DNA of 64,000 nucleotides from an uncultured Dehalococcoidia bacterium (GCA_958295765.1 CATQHB010000002.1:2344091-2408090), one strand, 5' to 3'; shown: positions 43,733 through 52,776, counted from the stretch's first letter. A program made the numbers and translations. Notes: generated from the letters alone by a model not told the origin.

Positions 43733-44508
43733 AGCTTGCCGCTCCAGGGCGGTGGTTGCGCCCCGCCCCGCCGGGATGGGGCCAGTAGAAAGCCCTGCCA
43801 GACCTGCCGTTTGTCGTATATTGCGTATTGCCCCCTCCAGTATAAACCCCTTTGGCGGTGCTGGCAAGGTTGGGGCGGAGACCGGGCAGGGCAGTCGCGT
43901 CTTGACCGGGGCAATAGGGCAAAACCGTCGTTCCGGCGAAGGCCGGAACCCAGAACTCTCGGTAGCCGGCACGCTCTTTTCCGGGGGATTTCCTGGATTC
44001 CGGCTTTCGCCGGAACGACGGTTTTGTGGCCGGAATGACGGTTTTGTGATGCGGTTGCCTTGCCTTTCGGGTATTTCATCGCTTATTGGTATTTTCATCG
44101 GGGTAGGGGCGGGTTTGTAACCCGCCCGCGTTCCGGTGCAGGACAGTTCAGCGATGGCGGCGTCGGTTCTCCGAACCGTATTTGCCGTTGCGGTCAGGGC
44201 GGGTTAGAAACCCGCCCCTACCGGACAACGTAGCGTGGACGGGCAAGAAATACCAGCAAACGAATAAATCCAGCAAGTCAACCGGCGCCGGAACGGGGTA
44301 TTTTCAACGCTTGTTGGCATTTTCATCGGGGTAGGGGCGGTTCGCGAACCGCCCCTACCGGCCAACGCCGGGTGGCCCGGCAAGAAACGCCGGCAAGGGT
44401 TGGGAATACCTGAAACGCCGGGCCTTAGTTGTGCTACAATACCCCCGGCAAATCCACCGATACCCCAATAAAAACTGCCAAAACTACCAGCAAGGGGGAA
44501 CGAAACAA
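43733..44508. repeat. Divergent intergenic region with R1 and several R3 elements
   Basis: A complete R1 element is at 43925-44022. R3 arms follow at 44102-44128 and 44195-44222 (opposed) and a compact R3 hairpin GTAGGGGCGGTTCGCGAACC at 44331-44358. GCTACAATACCC near 44431 may be the -10 of the next gene. No gene seen. Confidence 0.8.
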
Positions 44509-46194
44509 ATGGCGCAGATGATGGCCGGCCGGGCAATTGTGGAAGCGTTGCGGGCCGAGGGCGTTGACCATATCTTCGGGTTGGTCGGCACCACTACCAA
44601 CAGCATCGTTACCGAGCTTTACGGTCGGGACGACATCCGGTTTATTGATACCCGCCACGAAGAGGGGGCTGCTTTTATGGCCTATGGCTACGCCCGGGCC
44701 TCGGGCAAGCCTACCGCCTGCGTTACCACCTCCGGCCCCGGCACCATCAACCTGGCTACCGGCATTTCCCTGGCCTACAAGGGCCGCGCCCCAGTAATTG
44801 TCATCGCCGGCAACACCGCCCAGGACTATACCTACCGGGACGGCGCCCAGGAGTTTGACCTGGTATCCGTTTTCAAGTCCACCACCAAGATGGCCCTCCA
44901 GGTGAACCAGGCCGAGCGCATCCCGGAAATGCTCCACTACGCCTTTCGCACCGCCCTGGCCGGCAAGCGGGGGCCGGTGCTGCTGGACATTCCCCGGAAC
45001 CTGATTGACGGGCAGACGCTGGACTGGACGGTGCAGCCGCCGGAAAGCTACCGGGCAGTGGCGGACCGGGTGGAGGGCGACAGCCGGGCGGTGCAGCAGG
45101 CGGCGGCTTTGCTGGCTCAGGCCCAGCGGCCCCTGCTCCTGGCCGGCGGCGGCATCATCGACTCGGAAGGAGTGGATGACGCCGTGGCCCTGGCGGAACG
45201 GCTGGATCTGGCAGTGGTGCCTTCCTACGGCCATAATGACGCCTTCCCCAACAGCCACCGGCTCTACGTTGGCCCGCCGGGGGGACGGGGCGCCGGCGAG
45301 GCCCTGGAGGCCCTGAACCGGGCCGACGTCATCCTGGCTTTAGGCACTCGCATTAACCAGGGCAGCACTTCTTGGGACTACAGCGTTATCAACCCGGAAA
45401 CCCGGATCATTCAGGTCGATATTGACCCTCAGGAGATTGGCCGCAACTACCCGGTGGCGGTGGGCATTGTGGGCGATGCCGGCGCCGTGGCCCGGCAACT
45501 GTCCGGGGTGTTGAGCCAGCAGTTCCCGGAGGGCCGGGCCAACCCGGACTGGAGCAGTGAAACCGCCAACTTGAAGGCCCGCCGCCAGGCCCGGCTGGCC
45601 GCCGAGGCGGAACTGGCCGGCGAGCCGATGCTGCCCCAACGGGTCTATCGGGAACTGGTCAAAGTCCTGCCCCGGGACTGTATGGTAACCATTGACGCCG
45701 GCATCGCCCCCGGCCTTTCCTATGACCGGCTGAGCTACGAACTGCCCCGCACTATGTTCAACTACGCCGGCCAGGGCGGGCTTGGTATGGGCCTGGGCGT
45801 CGGATTAGGCACCAAGCTGGGCCGGCCCGACCGTCCGGCGGTCAGCATCCAGGGCGACGGCGGCTTTCTCTACACCTCGCAGGAGTTGAACACCGCGGTG
45901 CGCAAGGGCATCCCCCTGGTCAGCATCGTGCTGAACAACAGCTGCCACGGCGCGGAAAAGGCCCAGCAGCAACGCTACTACGACCAGCGTTACATCGGCG
46001 TTGACCTGGAAAACCCCCGCTTTGACCGGCTGGCCGAGGTCTATGGCGCGAAAGGCTACTACGTGGAACGCCCGGAGGACGTAGCCGACGCGGTACGGGA
46101 GGCGCTGACCCTGGACGGCCCCAGCGTGGTGGAAATCCCGGTAGCCGAATACTTCCCCCCGTCAGCCCCCCTGCCCAACCGGGGCAACGGTTAA
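44509..46194 (+). CDS. Thiamine diphosphate-dependent enzyme, acetolactate synthase large-subunit-like
   Basis: 561 residues, three-domain ThDP fold. Activating Glu51 in TRHEEGAAFMAYGYAR, TTSGPGTINLATG, central Rossmann domain, and the ThDP motif GDGGFLYTSQELNT ... LNNSC. The IlvB group also includes benzoylformate, oxalyl-CoA and sulfopyruvate decarboxylases. No small subunit IlvN and no ilvC nearby, so a branched-chain biosynthetic role is not supported. AAGGGGG precedes the ATG. Confidence 0.88.
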   Translation: MAQMMAGRAIVEALRAEGVDHIFGLVGTTTNSIVTELYGRDDIRFIDTRHEEGAAFMAYGYARASGKPTACVTTSGPGTINLATGISLAYKGRAPVIVIAGNTAQDYTYRDGAQEFDLVSVFKSTTKMALQVNQAERIPEMLHYAFRTALAGKRGPVLLDIPRNLIDGQTLDWTVQPPESYRAVADRVEGDSRAVQQAAALLAQAQRPLLLAGGGIIDSEGVDDAVALAERLDLAVVPSYGHNDAFPNSHRLYVGPPGGRGAGEALEALNRADVILALGTRINQGSTSWDYSVINPETRIIQVDIDPQEIGRNYPVAVGIVGDAGAVARQLSGVLSQQFPEGRANPDWSSETANLKARRQARLAAEAELAGEPMLPQRVYRELVKVLPRDCMVTIDAGIAPGLSYDRLSYELPRTMFNYAGQGGLGMGLGVGLGTKLGRPDRPAVSIQGDGGFLYTSQELNTAVRKGIPLVSIVLNNSCHGAEKAQQQRYYDQRYIGVDLENPRFDRLAEVYGAKGYYVERPEDVADAVREALTLDGPSVVEIPVAEYFPPSAPLPNRGNG

Positions 46195-46309
46195 TCAACT
46201 AATCAACAAGGCCGGCGGCAACGGGACGCATCCGACACATCCGGGGAGTTGCGGTTCAGTTGCCGCCGGCCGGGCGTGGGCCAAGTCTGCGCCAGGAACA
46301 AAATTCGCT

Positions 46310-46498
46310 CACCAGAATGAGAGCCGCTCACCCTGAGCTTGTCGAAGGGCGGAATTGGCAAGGCAATCACAGCATAAAACCGTCGTTCCGGCCATAAAAC
46401 CGTCGTTCCGGCGAAAGCCGGAATCCAGAAACCTCGGTAGCCGGCTCCCTCTTTTCCGGGAGGATTTCCTGGATTCCGGCTTTCGCCGGAACGACGGT
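46310..46498. repeat. R2 half copy and R1 hairpin
   Basis: R2 arm CCGCTCACCCTGAGCTTGTC at about 46327-46346, a 12-base R1 arm fragment at 46379-46390 and a full R1 element at 46400-46498. The 46195-46665 gap holds no gene. Confidence 0.85.
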
Positions 46499-46665
46499 TG
46501 CTTGGGTTGCCCGGGTTAAGATGCGATTGCCTAACAAGGTTGCCTGACCCGACAAATACAAATCCCGCGCCTTACTTTATAATCCATAATCCTTGGGGAT
46601 GTCGCCGCGCCCCTGACTGCAAAACCCCTAATGAGCGATTGAGAGCCATACCGGGAAGTGCATTG

Positions 46666-47064
46666 ATGAAAGTTTACGTAGCCAGTTCCTGGCGCAATGA
46701 GGTGTACCCGGAGGTGCTGGCGGCGCTCCGGGGCGCCGGGCATGACGTTTATGACTTCCGACACCAGGGCGGGGTCGAGTGGAACCTGGCCGACGGGGTG
46801 GACGCCGGAGGGCTGTTCGACGTGCTGGAACATCCTCAGGTTCAGGCCATTTTCCGGCGGGATATGGACGCCCTGGTCAACTGCGACGCCGTAGTTTGTG
46901 TCCTGCCCTGTGGCCGCTCTGCTCATCTGGAGTTGGGCTACGGCGTCGGCGCCGGCAAGCGCACCGTGCTGCTCTGGCACAACGGCGACGAGCCGGACAT
47001 TATGCACAAGGCCGTTGACGCCATCGTTTTCAACGTAGCCGACATTCCCGGGGCATTAGAGTAG
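46666..47064 (+). CDS. Nucleoside 2-deoxyribosyltransferase-like protein
   Basis: 132 residues. MKVYVASSWRNEVYPEVLAAL at the start, FRRDMDALVNCDAVVCVLP and HLELGYGVGAGKRTVLLW match the N-deoxyribosyltransferase / TIR-related flavodoxin-like fold, which handles nucleotides or NAD. The catalytic Glu would be the one in HLELGYG. Stand-alone; could be a nucleotide salvage or a signalling enzyme. Confidence 0.75.
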   Translation: MKVYVASSWRNEVYPEVLAALRGAGHDVYDFRHQGGVEWNLADGVDAGGLFDVLEHPQVQAIFRRDMDALVNCDAVVCVLPCGRSAHLELGYGVGAGKRTVLLWHNGDEPDIMHKAVDAIVFNVADIPGALE

Positions 47065-47097
47065 TCGCCGGAAAGGTTATCCGGCATTTTCAGCGGC

Positions 47098-47126
47098 GTA
47101 GGGGCGGTTCGCGAACCGCCCCTACC
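47098..47126. repeat. Compact R3 hairpin
   Basis: GTAGGGGCGGTTCGCGAACC and its complement form a short perfect palindrome between the convergent genes ending at 47064 and 47190. Confidence 0.85.
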
Positions 47127-47189
47127 GGCCGGCCAAGCACGGTTTGGCAAGAAACGCCAACAAATGTTGGCAATACCGATTACCCCGCC

Positions 47190-48287
47190 TTATCCCACCG
47201 ACACCGCCCGCCCCTCATCTGAGGACTGGCGGATGGCGTCGATGAAGTGGTGCAGTTCTACCGCCGTGTCAAAGTCGGGTTGGCAGTCCTGGCCGGCGCG
47301 GATGGCCTGGCCGAACTGGTAATACATCTGGCCTACGTTGTAGGGTTCGCCATGGGGCATCCCCTCCAGCACGTAGGTAAAGCGGGCCGGAATTTCCAGG
47401 GGTTGCAACGCGCCCCGTCCCTGAACTCCTTGAACAGCAACGTCGGCCAATTGGGGTGAATCCTCAGAGGCGGCCACCAATGTTCCCTCACTGCCATATA
47501 TTTCCATTCGCAGGCCGCTGCCGGCCCAGGGGTTGCTGGCGACGTGGGCCGAGGCTACGCCGCCGTTGACCAGCCGGCCGCTGACCAGAATGTTGTCCGG
47601 CGAGGTTACTTCGACCCGGTTCCCGGTGTCAGTCTCCAGCCATTCCCCGGCCTGGGTGGAGACGACGGCGGCGACCTGGCTGAAATCGCCGACGACAAAG
47701 CGCAGGGCGTCAATGCTGTGGCCGGCGGCAATGGTCAGGGTATGGGCGCCCAGTTCGTTGTCCCGCTGCCAGGTGCGGTGGGAGGGACGCTCCAGGGAAC
47801 CGCCGCGCACCAGGCTCAGGTGGCAGGACATCACCTCGCCCACGTACCCGTCGGCCACCAATTCCTTCAGGTACAGAATGGCCGGGGCGGCCCGGGCTTG
47901 CAGCCCCACCATATTGCGCAGCCCCTTGGCCCGGGCCAGGTCGGCCATTTCCCGGGCTTGAGCGGTGGTCTGGCCCAGCGGCCACTCGGTATAGACGTGC
48001 TTGCCGGCCTGGAGGGCGGCCATAGTTGGCTCGTAATGGGACGGCACCCGCAGCACTACGGCTACGGCGTCAATCTCCGGGTGGGCCAGCAAGTCCCGGT
48101 AGTCGTCAAAGGCCAGCCGCGCCCCAAAGAGCCGGGCCGACTCCTCGGCGCTCTCCCGGCGGGTGGTGCAGACGGCGGTAAGCTCGAACTCCGGGCTGGC
48201 GACAATGGCCGGCAGGTGAGAGCGGGGCGCCCAGCCCAGGTGAACGTTGGCGCCGATAATGCCCAGGCGAATTTTCTCCGATGCCAT
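47190..48287 (-). CDS. Gfo/Idh/MocA family oxidoreductase
   Basis: 365 residues. NAD(P)-binding start RLGIIGANVHLGWAPRSHLPAI, then DAVAVVLRVPSHYEPTMAALQAGKHVYTEWPLG (EWP in place of EKP, so the usual catalytic-loop Lys is Trp), and the C-terminal alpha/beta domain. Likely acts on a sugar or cyclitol; substrate unknown. AGGAGGCAACCGCT precedes the ATG. Divergent from the aldo/keto reductase gene. Confidence 0.88.
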   Translation of the reverse strand: MASEKIRLGIIGANVHLGWAPRSHLPAIVASPEFELTAVCTTRRESAEESARLFGARLAFDDYRDLLAHPEIDAVAVVLRVPSHYEPTMAALQAGKHVYTEWPLGQTTAQAREMADLARAKGLRNMVGLQARAAPAILYLKELVADGYVGEVMSCHLSLVRGGSLERPSHRTWQRDNELGAHTLTIAAGHSIDALRFVVGDFSQVAAVVSTQAGEWLETDTGNRVEVTSPDNILVSGRLVNGGVASAHVASNPWAGSGLRMEIYGSEGTLVAASEDSPQLADVAVQGVQGRGALQPLEIPARFTYVLEGMPHGEPYNVGQMYYQFGQAIRAGQDCQPDFDTAVELHHFIDAIRQSSDEGRAVSVG

Positions 48288-48501
48288 AGCGGTTGCCTCC
48301 TGTATAACTTATAACTGCTTTCTATTCAGGGTTTTCTATCCGGGGTAATTTAACACAGAGACGCCGGGAAAGGCAGCAGGGGGAGCGCCAATGTTATATA
48401 ATTGAGCCGGTTTCTCCCGCATCCCCACTTCTCCAACTTGTGGCAAGGAACGGGGATGTGGGGAACGGGACGGAACCCAAACCGGCATTGGGGGTAAGCA
48501 G

Positions 48502-49527
48502 ATGAGCCTGGCCGAAAGCAGCAAGTTCCGGTTCACCCCGGACCTGACCATCTGCCGCCTGCTGAACGGGATGTGGCAGGTGTCCGGCGCCCACGGGCGG
48601 ATTGACCCTACGGCGGCGGTGCGGAGTATGTTCGATTACGTGGACGCCGGTTTTACCACCTGGGACCTGGCCGACCACTACGGCCCGGCCGAGGACTTTA
48701 TCGGCGAGTTCCGGCGCCAACTGGCGGACGCCCGGGGCGCGGCGGCCCGGGACGGCGTCCAGGCTTTTACCAAGTGGGTGCCCCGGCCGGGGCCAATGAC
48801 CCGCCAGGTTGTGGAGAACAACGTAGATGTGTCCCTGCGGCGGATGGACGTAGAGACGCTGGACTTGCTCCAGTTTCACTGGTGGGAGTACCGGGATGAC
48901 CGCTACCTGGAGGCGCTGGGCCATCTGAACGACCTGCGGGACGCCGGGAAAATCCGCCACCTGGCCCTGACCAATTTCGACACGGCCCACCTGAAAACCG
49001 TCGTTGACCAGGGCATCAGGGTTGTTTCCAACCAGGTGCAGTATTCCCTGGTGGACTTGCGGCCGGGGCAGCGGATGGCACAATTCTGCCAGGAGCAGGA
49101 TATTCACCTGCTGGCCTATGGCACCTTCGGCGGCGGCCTGCTGTCGGAGCGCTACCTGGGCCAGCCGGAACCGGGCGGGGCGGCCCTGTCCACCGCCAGC
49201 CTGGGCAAGTACAAGCAGATGATTGACGCCTGGGGGGGTTGGGAGTTGTTTCAGGAGTTGCTGGCGGGACTGAAGGCTATCGGCGGCAAGCACGGGGTCA
49301 GCATCGCTAACGTGGCGGCCCGCTACATTCTGGAGCAGCCGGCCGTAGCCGGGGTAATCGCCGGGGCGCGCCTGGGGTTGAGCCACCACCGGGAGGACAA
49401 CGCGCGGGTCTTTGAGTTTGCCCTGGACGCGGCAGACGCGGCGGCCCTACGGGAAATAACCGGCCGCTCCCGGAACTTGCTGGAGCTAATCGGTGATTGC
49501 GGCGACGAATACCGGCGGCGGGGCTGA
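48502..49527 (+). CDS. Aldo/keto reductase
   Basis: 341 residues, TIM barrel. Tetrad positions: Asp and Tyr in DLADHYGPAEDFIGEF, Lys in AFTKWVPR, His in LLQFHWWEY; NADPH-binding end IAGARLGLSHHREDN. It probably reduces a carbonyl with NADPH. With the divergent Gfo/Idh/MocA gene it may form a small carbohydrate-oxidation pair. GGGGGTAAGCAG precedes the ATG. Confidence 0.88.
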   Translation: MSLAESSKFRFTPDLTICRLLNGMWQVSGAHGRIDPTAAVRSMFDYVDAGFTTWDLADHYGPAEDFIGEFRRQLADARGAAARDGVQAFTKWVPRPGPMTRQVVENNVDVSLRRMDVETLDLLQFHWWEYRDDRYLEALGHLNDLRDAGKIRHLALTNFDTAHLKTVVDQGIRVVSNQVQYSLVDLRPGQRMAQFCQEQDIHLLAYGTFGGGLLSERYLGQPEPGGAALSTASLGKYKQMIDAWGGWELFQELLAGLKAIGGKHGVSIANVAARYILEQPAVAGVIAGARLGLSHHREDNARVFEFALDAADAAALREITGRSRNLLELIGDCGDEYRRRG

Positions 49528-49538
49528 AGTCGGGCCAG

Positions 49539-49727
49539 TCAGGAGCGTTTCTCCTCCGGCTTGCCAAACAGGAGTTCCTTGAGATCCGGGGGAAGTTCAA
49601 CGCCGTCCTGTTCCAGGATTTCCTTGATGCGCTTGCGCTCCGCTTTCCGCCCTGCTTCCCTTCCCTCTTCCCGCCCCACTTCCCTTCCCGCCTCAAAGCG
49701 CATTCGCTTATATCTTTCTGAAATCAT
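49539..49727 (-). pseudogene. Partial copy of the 49779 membrane gene (charged tail only)
   Basis: 62 residues, MISERYKRMRFEAG then repeated GRE units, IKEILEQDGVELPPDL and FGKPEEKRS. It equals the C-terminal half of the gene just upstream, at roughly 85 percent base identity, without the hydrophobic segments. The Met is internal in the parent, so expression is uncertain. Confidence 0.6.
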
Positions 49728-49778
49728 CCTTACCGCCTCCCCGGGAACGGTAGGTAGGCTACCCAGACTGCTGTCCGG

Positions 49779-50135
49779 TTAGGAGCGTTTCTCCTCCGGC
49801 TTGCCAAACAAGCGTTCCTTAAGCTCCGGGGTAAGCTCAACGCCGCCCTGTTCCAGAATTTCCTTGATGCGTTTGCGCTCCGCCTCCTTTCCCGCCTCAA
49901 AGCGCATTCGCTTGTATCTTTCTGAAATCATCCTTACCGTCTCCCAGTGCGCGAAGATTACTATGGTTACTGCCAGGGATATGGATACGCCGATGCCCAG
50001 CCCCAATAGGGTTGAAGGCGTGGAGTCCCCGGTTTTGTAGAAGACCTCATACCAGATAAAGAACAAAATCTGACAATCGGTTAGAATGACTGCCAGTATG
50101 AAGTCCAGGGTCAGCTTGTCCAGTCGCGTGGGCAC
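49779..50135 (-). CDS. Small membrane protein with charged tail
   Basis: 118 residues. DFILAVILTDCQILFFIWYEVFYKTGD, a second hydrophobic segment IGVSISLAVTIVIFAHWETV, then RMISERYKRMRFEAGKEAERKRIKEIL. The IWYEVFY and second-helix layout matches copies A and C at 40786-42115. Function unknown. Confidence 0.65.
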   Translation of the reverse strand: MPTRLDKLTLDFILAVILTDCQILFFIWYEVFYKTGDSTPSTLLGLGIGVSISLAVTIVIFAHWETVRMISERYKRMRFEAGKEAERKRIKEILEQGGVELTPELKERLFGKPEEKRS

Positions 50136-50226
50136 GTTCTGGAATACCTCGCCGGTATTTATGCCATTGTACCACCGGCCGGGTTGCTATGGAAATACCA
50201 GTTTCAAGACAATACAGGGGGCGCTT

Positions 50227-51135
50227 ATGCAAATTGGAGCTATTTTCCCGCAAACGGAAATCGGGGCGGATCCCGGGGCCATCCGCGAGTACGCTCAGGC
50301 CGCCGAGGAGTTGGGCTACTCTCACCTGTTCATCGCCGACCACGTGCTGGGGGCCGACTCCGGCTTTCACCCCCACGTCGCCGACTCCTACTATACCCAC
50401 CGCAGCGTCATCCACGAATCCTTTACCCTGATGGGCTACCTGGCCGCCATCACCAAAACCATCGGGCTGACCACCGGCATCCTGATCCTGCCCCAGCGGG
50501 CGACGGCCCTGGTCGCCAAGCAGGCGGCGGCGGTGGACGTGCTGAGCGGCGGGCGGCTGCGGCTGGGCATCGGCGTGGGCTGGAACCACGTGGAGTATGA
50601 GGCGCTGAACCGGAACTTCCGCGACCGGGGCCGGCGCAGCGAGGAACAGATTGCCCTGCTGCGGGCCTTGTGGACGCAGGAAGTGGTGAACTTTACCGGC
50701 CGGTGGCACCGGGTTGACCATGCCGGGCTGAACCCCTTGCCGGTGCAGCGGCCCATTCCGGTCTGGCTGGGCGCCGGCAGCAGCGCCAGCCCCCTGCCGC
50801 CGGAGCCGGTGCTGCGCCGGATTGCCGCCATCTCCGACGGCTGGTTCCCCAACTTTCCGCCGGAGGAACCGGGGCGCGCCGCCATCGGCGTCCTGCGGGA
50901 ATACGTCCGGGCCGCCGGGCGGGAACCCTCCGCCGTGGGCATCGAAGGGCGCATCCGCATCGGCGGCCAGCAGCCGGAGGATTGGGTGAACGAGGCCCGG
51001 GGTTGGGAGGCCCTGGGCGCCACCGCCATTACGGTGGAGGCCCGGCGGGAGGGACTGAGCACCGCCACGGAGCATATCGAGGCCATAGTGCGTTTCCGGG
51101 AGGCGCTGGACGGCGTGGGGAGTTGGCAGCGATAA
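50227..51135 (+). CDS. LLM class flavin/F420-dependent oxidoreductase
   Basis: 302 residues. Luciferase-like monooxygenase barrel: QIGAIFPQTEIGADPGAIREYAQ, YSHLFIADHVLG, GLTTGILILPQRATALVAKQ, LSGGRLRLGIGVGWNHVEYEAL, RPIPVWLGAGSS. The pattern is that of F420-binding members in Actinobacteria and Chloroflexota. The ATG at 50227 begins the first strand; the frame from 50086 overlaps the divergent gene. Confidence 0.9.
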   Translation: MQIGAIFPQTEIGADPGAIREYAQAAEELGYSHLFIADHVLGADSGFHPHVADSYYTHRSVIHESFTLMGYLAAITKTIGLTTGILILPQRATALVAKQAAAVDVLSGGRLRLGIGVGWNHVEYEALNRNFRDRGRRSEEQIALLRALWTQEVVNFTGRWHRVDHAGLNPLPVQRPIPVWLGAGSSASPLPPEPVLRRIAAISDGWFPNFPPEEPGRAAIGVLREYVRAAGREPSAVGIEGRIRIGGQQPEDWVNEARGWEALGATAITVEARREGLSTATEHIEAIVRFREALDGVGSWQR

Positions 51136-51547
51136 GTACCGCAACATACCGCCACCTTGATAGGGGCGCCAACTCAGGGGAATCGCGGCTTAACCAGGGC
51201 AACCCAAGCAACCGTCGTTCCGGCGAAAGCCGGAATCCAGGAAATTCTCCCGGAAAAGCGCGTGCCGACTACAATGAGTTCTGGATTCCGGCCCTCGCCG
51301 GAACGACGGGTTTATGCTGCGATTGCCCCGGCGCAAGTCAATACTAATAACAATGTCCGCTCATGGTGAGCTTGTCGAACCATCCGACGGTTTGTCCTTC
51401 GACAAGCTCAGGATGAGCGGTACAAAGCAGGCTTAACTTGAAACTTATGGGGCGGGTTTTCCAACCCGCCCCGGCTTTTGTCACCACCCCCCTGAAAGTT
51501 TGATATAGATATTTAATAATTTGATAATAAATTGCTTACATTATCCC
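51136..51547. repeat. Intergenic R1 and R2 repeats followed by AT-rich DNA
   Basis: R1 element at 51212-51309, opposed R2 arms at about 51356-51379 and 51396-51420, then an R3-like GGCGGGTTTTCCAACCCGCC at 51452-51473. From 51495 the DNA turns strongly AT-rich, leading into the small-ORF promoter. Confidence 0.85.
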
Positions 51548-51576
51548 TTGACAGCATAAAGCCGAAGGTATATTAT
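51548..51576 (+). promoter_or_regulatory. Strong sigma70-type promoter of the small-ORF pair
   Basis: TTGACA at 51548-51553, 17-nt spacer, TATTAT at 51571-51576, in AT-rich DNA unlike the rest of the window. Confidence 0.75.
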
Positions 51577-51636
51577 TATATTCAATAGTAACAGCCGGAT
51601 ACTATCATCACCCCGGCTAGTAAAAGGAGGTAAGGT

Positions 51637-51816
51637 ATGCACGCACACATCAACGTCCACTTTGACCACAACCACGACCGGTTGTTCAGCCGAATCAGCC
51701 GAGACCTGGGGGCGGCCTATGATTGGCTGGCCGGGCCGGGTATGTCGGGCCAGGAGCGGATGAGCCGGGAACTGGCCGAGGCCCGCAACGGCAAGTATTC
51801 CAACGGCGCGGTTTAA
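51637..51816 (+). CDS. Small protein 1 of a paralogous pair, unknown
   Basis: 59 residues, His-rich start MHAHINVHFDHNHDRLF followed by RISRDLGAAYDWLAGPGMSG and QERMSRELAEARNGK. AAAGGAGGTAAGGT before the ATG is a near-perfect ribosome site. The core Y-x-W-x2-GPG-x-S-x-Q-x-R-x3-ELA is shared with small protein 2, so this is a real family. Function not known. Confidence 0.7.
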   Translation: MHAHINVHFDHNHDRLFSRISRDLGAAYDWLAGPGMSGQERMSRELAEARNGKYSNGAV

Positions 51817-51885
51817 CTTAACCGCCGCCGCCAGCAAAGCAAAGAACCGATAACCCAAGCGTCGAATCACAGGAGAAGAGAAATA

Positions 51886-52089
51886 ATGACTACGCAGCAA
51901 ACCACCCCGACGGCCGCCGAGTCGGCCACCGAATCGACCAACATCCTGGGGCGCATTGCCCAGGACATCCTCATCATCTACGGCTGGGTCTCCGGCCCGG
52001 GCCTGTCCGAGCAGCAGCGCATCCAGCAGGAACTGGCGAAGGCCCACCGGCTGGAGCTGGAGTTGGACAGCACCAGCATCATCGGGTAA
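51886..52089 (+). CDS. Small protein 2 of a paralogous pair, unknown
   Basis: 67 residues: a Thr/Ser/Ala-rich start, then ILGRIAQDILIIYGWVSGPG and LSEQQRIQQELAKAHRLELE. Homologous to small protein 1 over about 38 residues (identities include R-I, D, Y-x-W, GPG, S, Q, R, ELA and A). CAGGAGAAG lies 8 bases before the ATG. Same transcript as small protein 1, ended by the terminator at 52177. Confidence 0.7.
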   Translation: MTTQQTTPTAAESATESTNILGRIAQDILIIYGWVSGPGLSEQQRIQQELAKAHRLELELDSTSIIG

Positions 52090-52176
52090 TCGCTGGGTAA
52101 CCGTCAGGCAATCGGGCGTAGGGCGGTCAACCCGCCCCGCCCCCTGGCCTGAACCGGGGCCAGATTACCGGAAAGC

Positions 52177-52216
52177 AGGCTCTCCCCATTTAAGGGGGGA
52201 GCCTTTCCTTTTGCTT
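52177..52216 (+). terminator. Intrinsic terminator after the small-ORF pair
   Basis: AGGCTCTCCCC (52177-52187) pairs with GGGGGGAGCCT (52194-52204, one wobble), loop ATTTAA, followed by TTCCTTTTG. Confidence 0.85.
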
Positions 52217-52333
52217 GCGCCGGTTTTCACAAGCGATAAAGGTATAACTATCATTATCATATTGCGCCCTTGTCCAACTGCTCTATCGAGGCGGCCGGTC
52301 GTCAAGCAACGGATTGCTATAGGGTAATGAGGC

Positions 52334-52362
52334 TTGACACCCTGTTTATCAATGCATATAAT
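52334..52362 (+). promoter_or_regulatory. Perfect consensus sigma70 promoter
   Basis: TTGACA at 52334-52339, spacer of exactly 17 nt, TATAAT at 52357-52362. This is the only full-consensus promoter seen in the window, 77 bases before small protein 3. Confidence 0.85.
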
Positions 52363-52438
52363 CAAGATACACAATAGAAACGGCGCGATGGCAGCGCCCA
52401 AACATTCTACAATGGCTAGTTGCAGCGGAGGTGAGGTT

Positions 52439-52639
52439 ATGGTAACTCTTGAACTGCTATCCAAGGTAGAAAGTCCCGGCCGGCCGTTGAATGACACGGT
52501 AAACCGTCAGTTAGCGGAGATAGTAGCCGCCGAGATAGTCGAGGCGGCGGAGCCGGTCAGGCCGGCAGCCCCGGGAACCCTCTCCTGGGCCTACTCGATA
52601 CCCTTTGCGGGCGTCCGGTACTACAGCTACGGCAAGTAA
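52439..52639 (+). CDS. Small protein 3, unknown
   Basis: 66 residues: MVTLELLSKVESPGRPLNDT, a helical acidic middle (AEIVAAEIVEAAEPV), then a different C-terminal end, PGTLSWAYSIPFAGVRYYSY plus GK, rich in aromatics. GCGGAGGTGAGGTT lies directly before the ATG. Own promoter (52334) and terminator (52683), so a monocistronic highly expressed gene. The leader-plus-aromatic-tail layout recalls peptide precursors, but no modifying enzyme is adjacent. Confidence 0.7.
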   Translation: MVTLELLSKVESPGRPLNDTVNRQLAEIVAAEIVEAAEPVRPAAPGTLSWAYSIPFAGVRYYSYGK

Positions 52640-52682
52640 TTTCATCCCCCTCAGCCAGCAAGCCGGACCCCGCAATTCCACC

Positions 52683-52716
52683 GGCCCCCGGAGCTTTCCG
52701 GGGGCCATTTCTTTTG
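52683..52716 (+). terminator. Intrinsic terminator of small protein 3
   Basis: GGCCCCCGGA (52683-52692) and TCCGGGGGCC (52697-52706) form a perfect 10-bp stem with a GCTT loop, followed by ATTTCTTTTG. Confidence 0.9.
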
Positions 52717-52776
52717 ATTACTATGGGCCAGGAACAAATTACTACCTCACCAGAACAAAATTCGCTCAACAAAGTC

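Noticed and set aside
52439-52639. Firm RiPP precursor call for small protein 3
   Set aside because: The tail is suggestive, but there is no modifying enzyme, protease or exporter gene in the neighbourhood.
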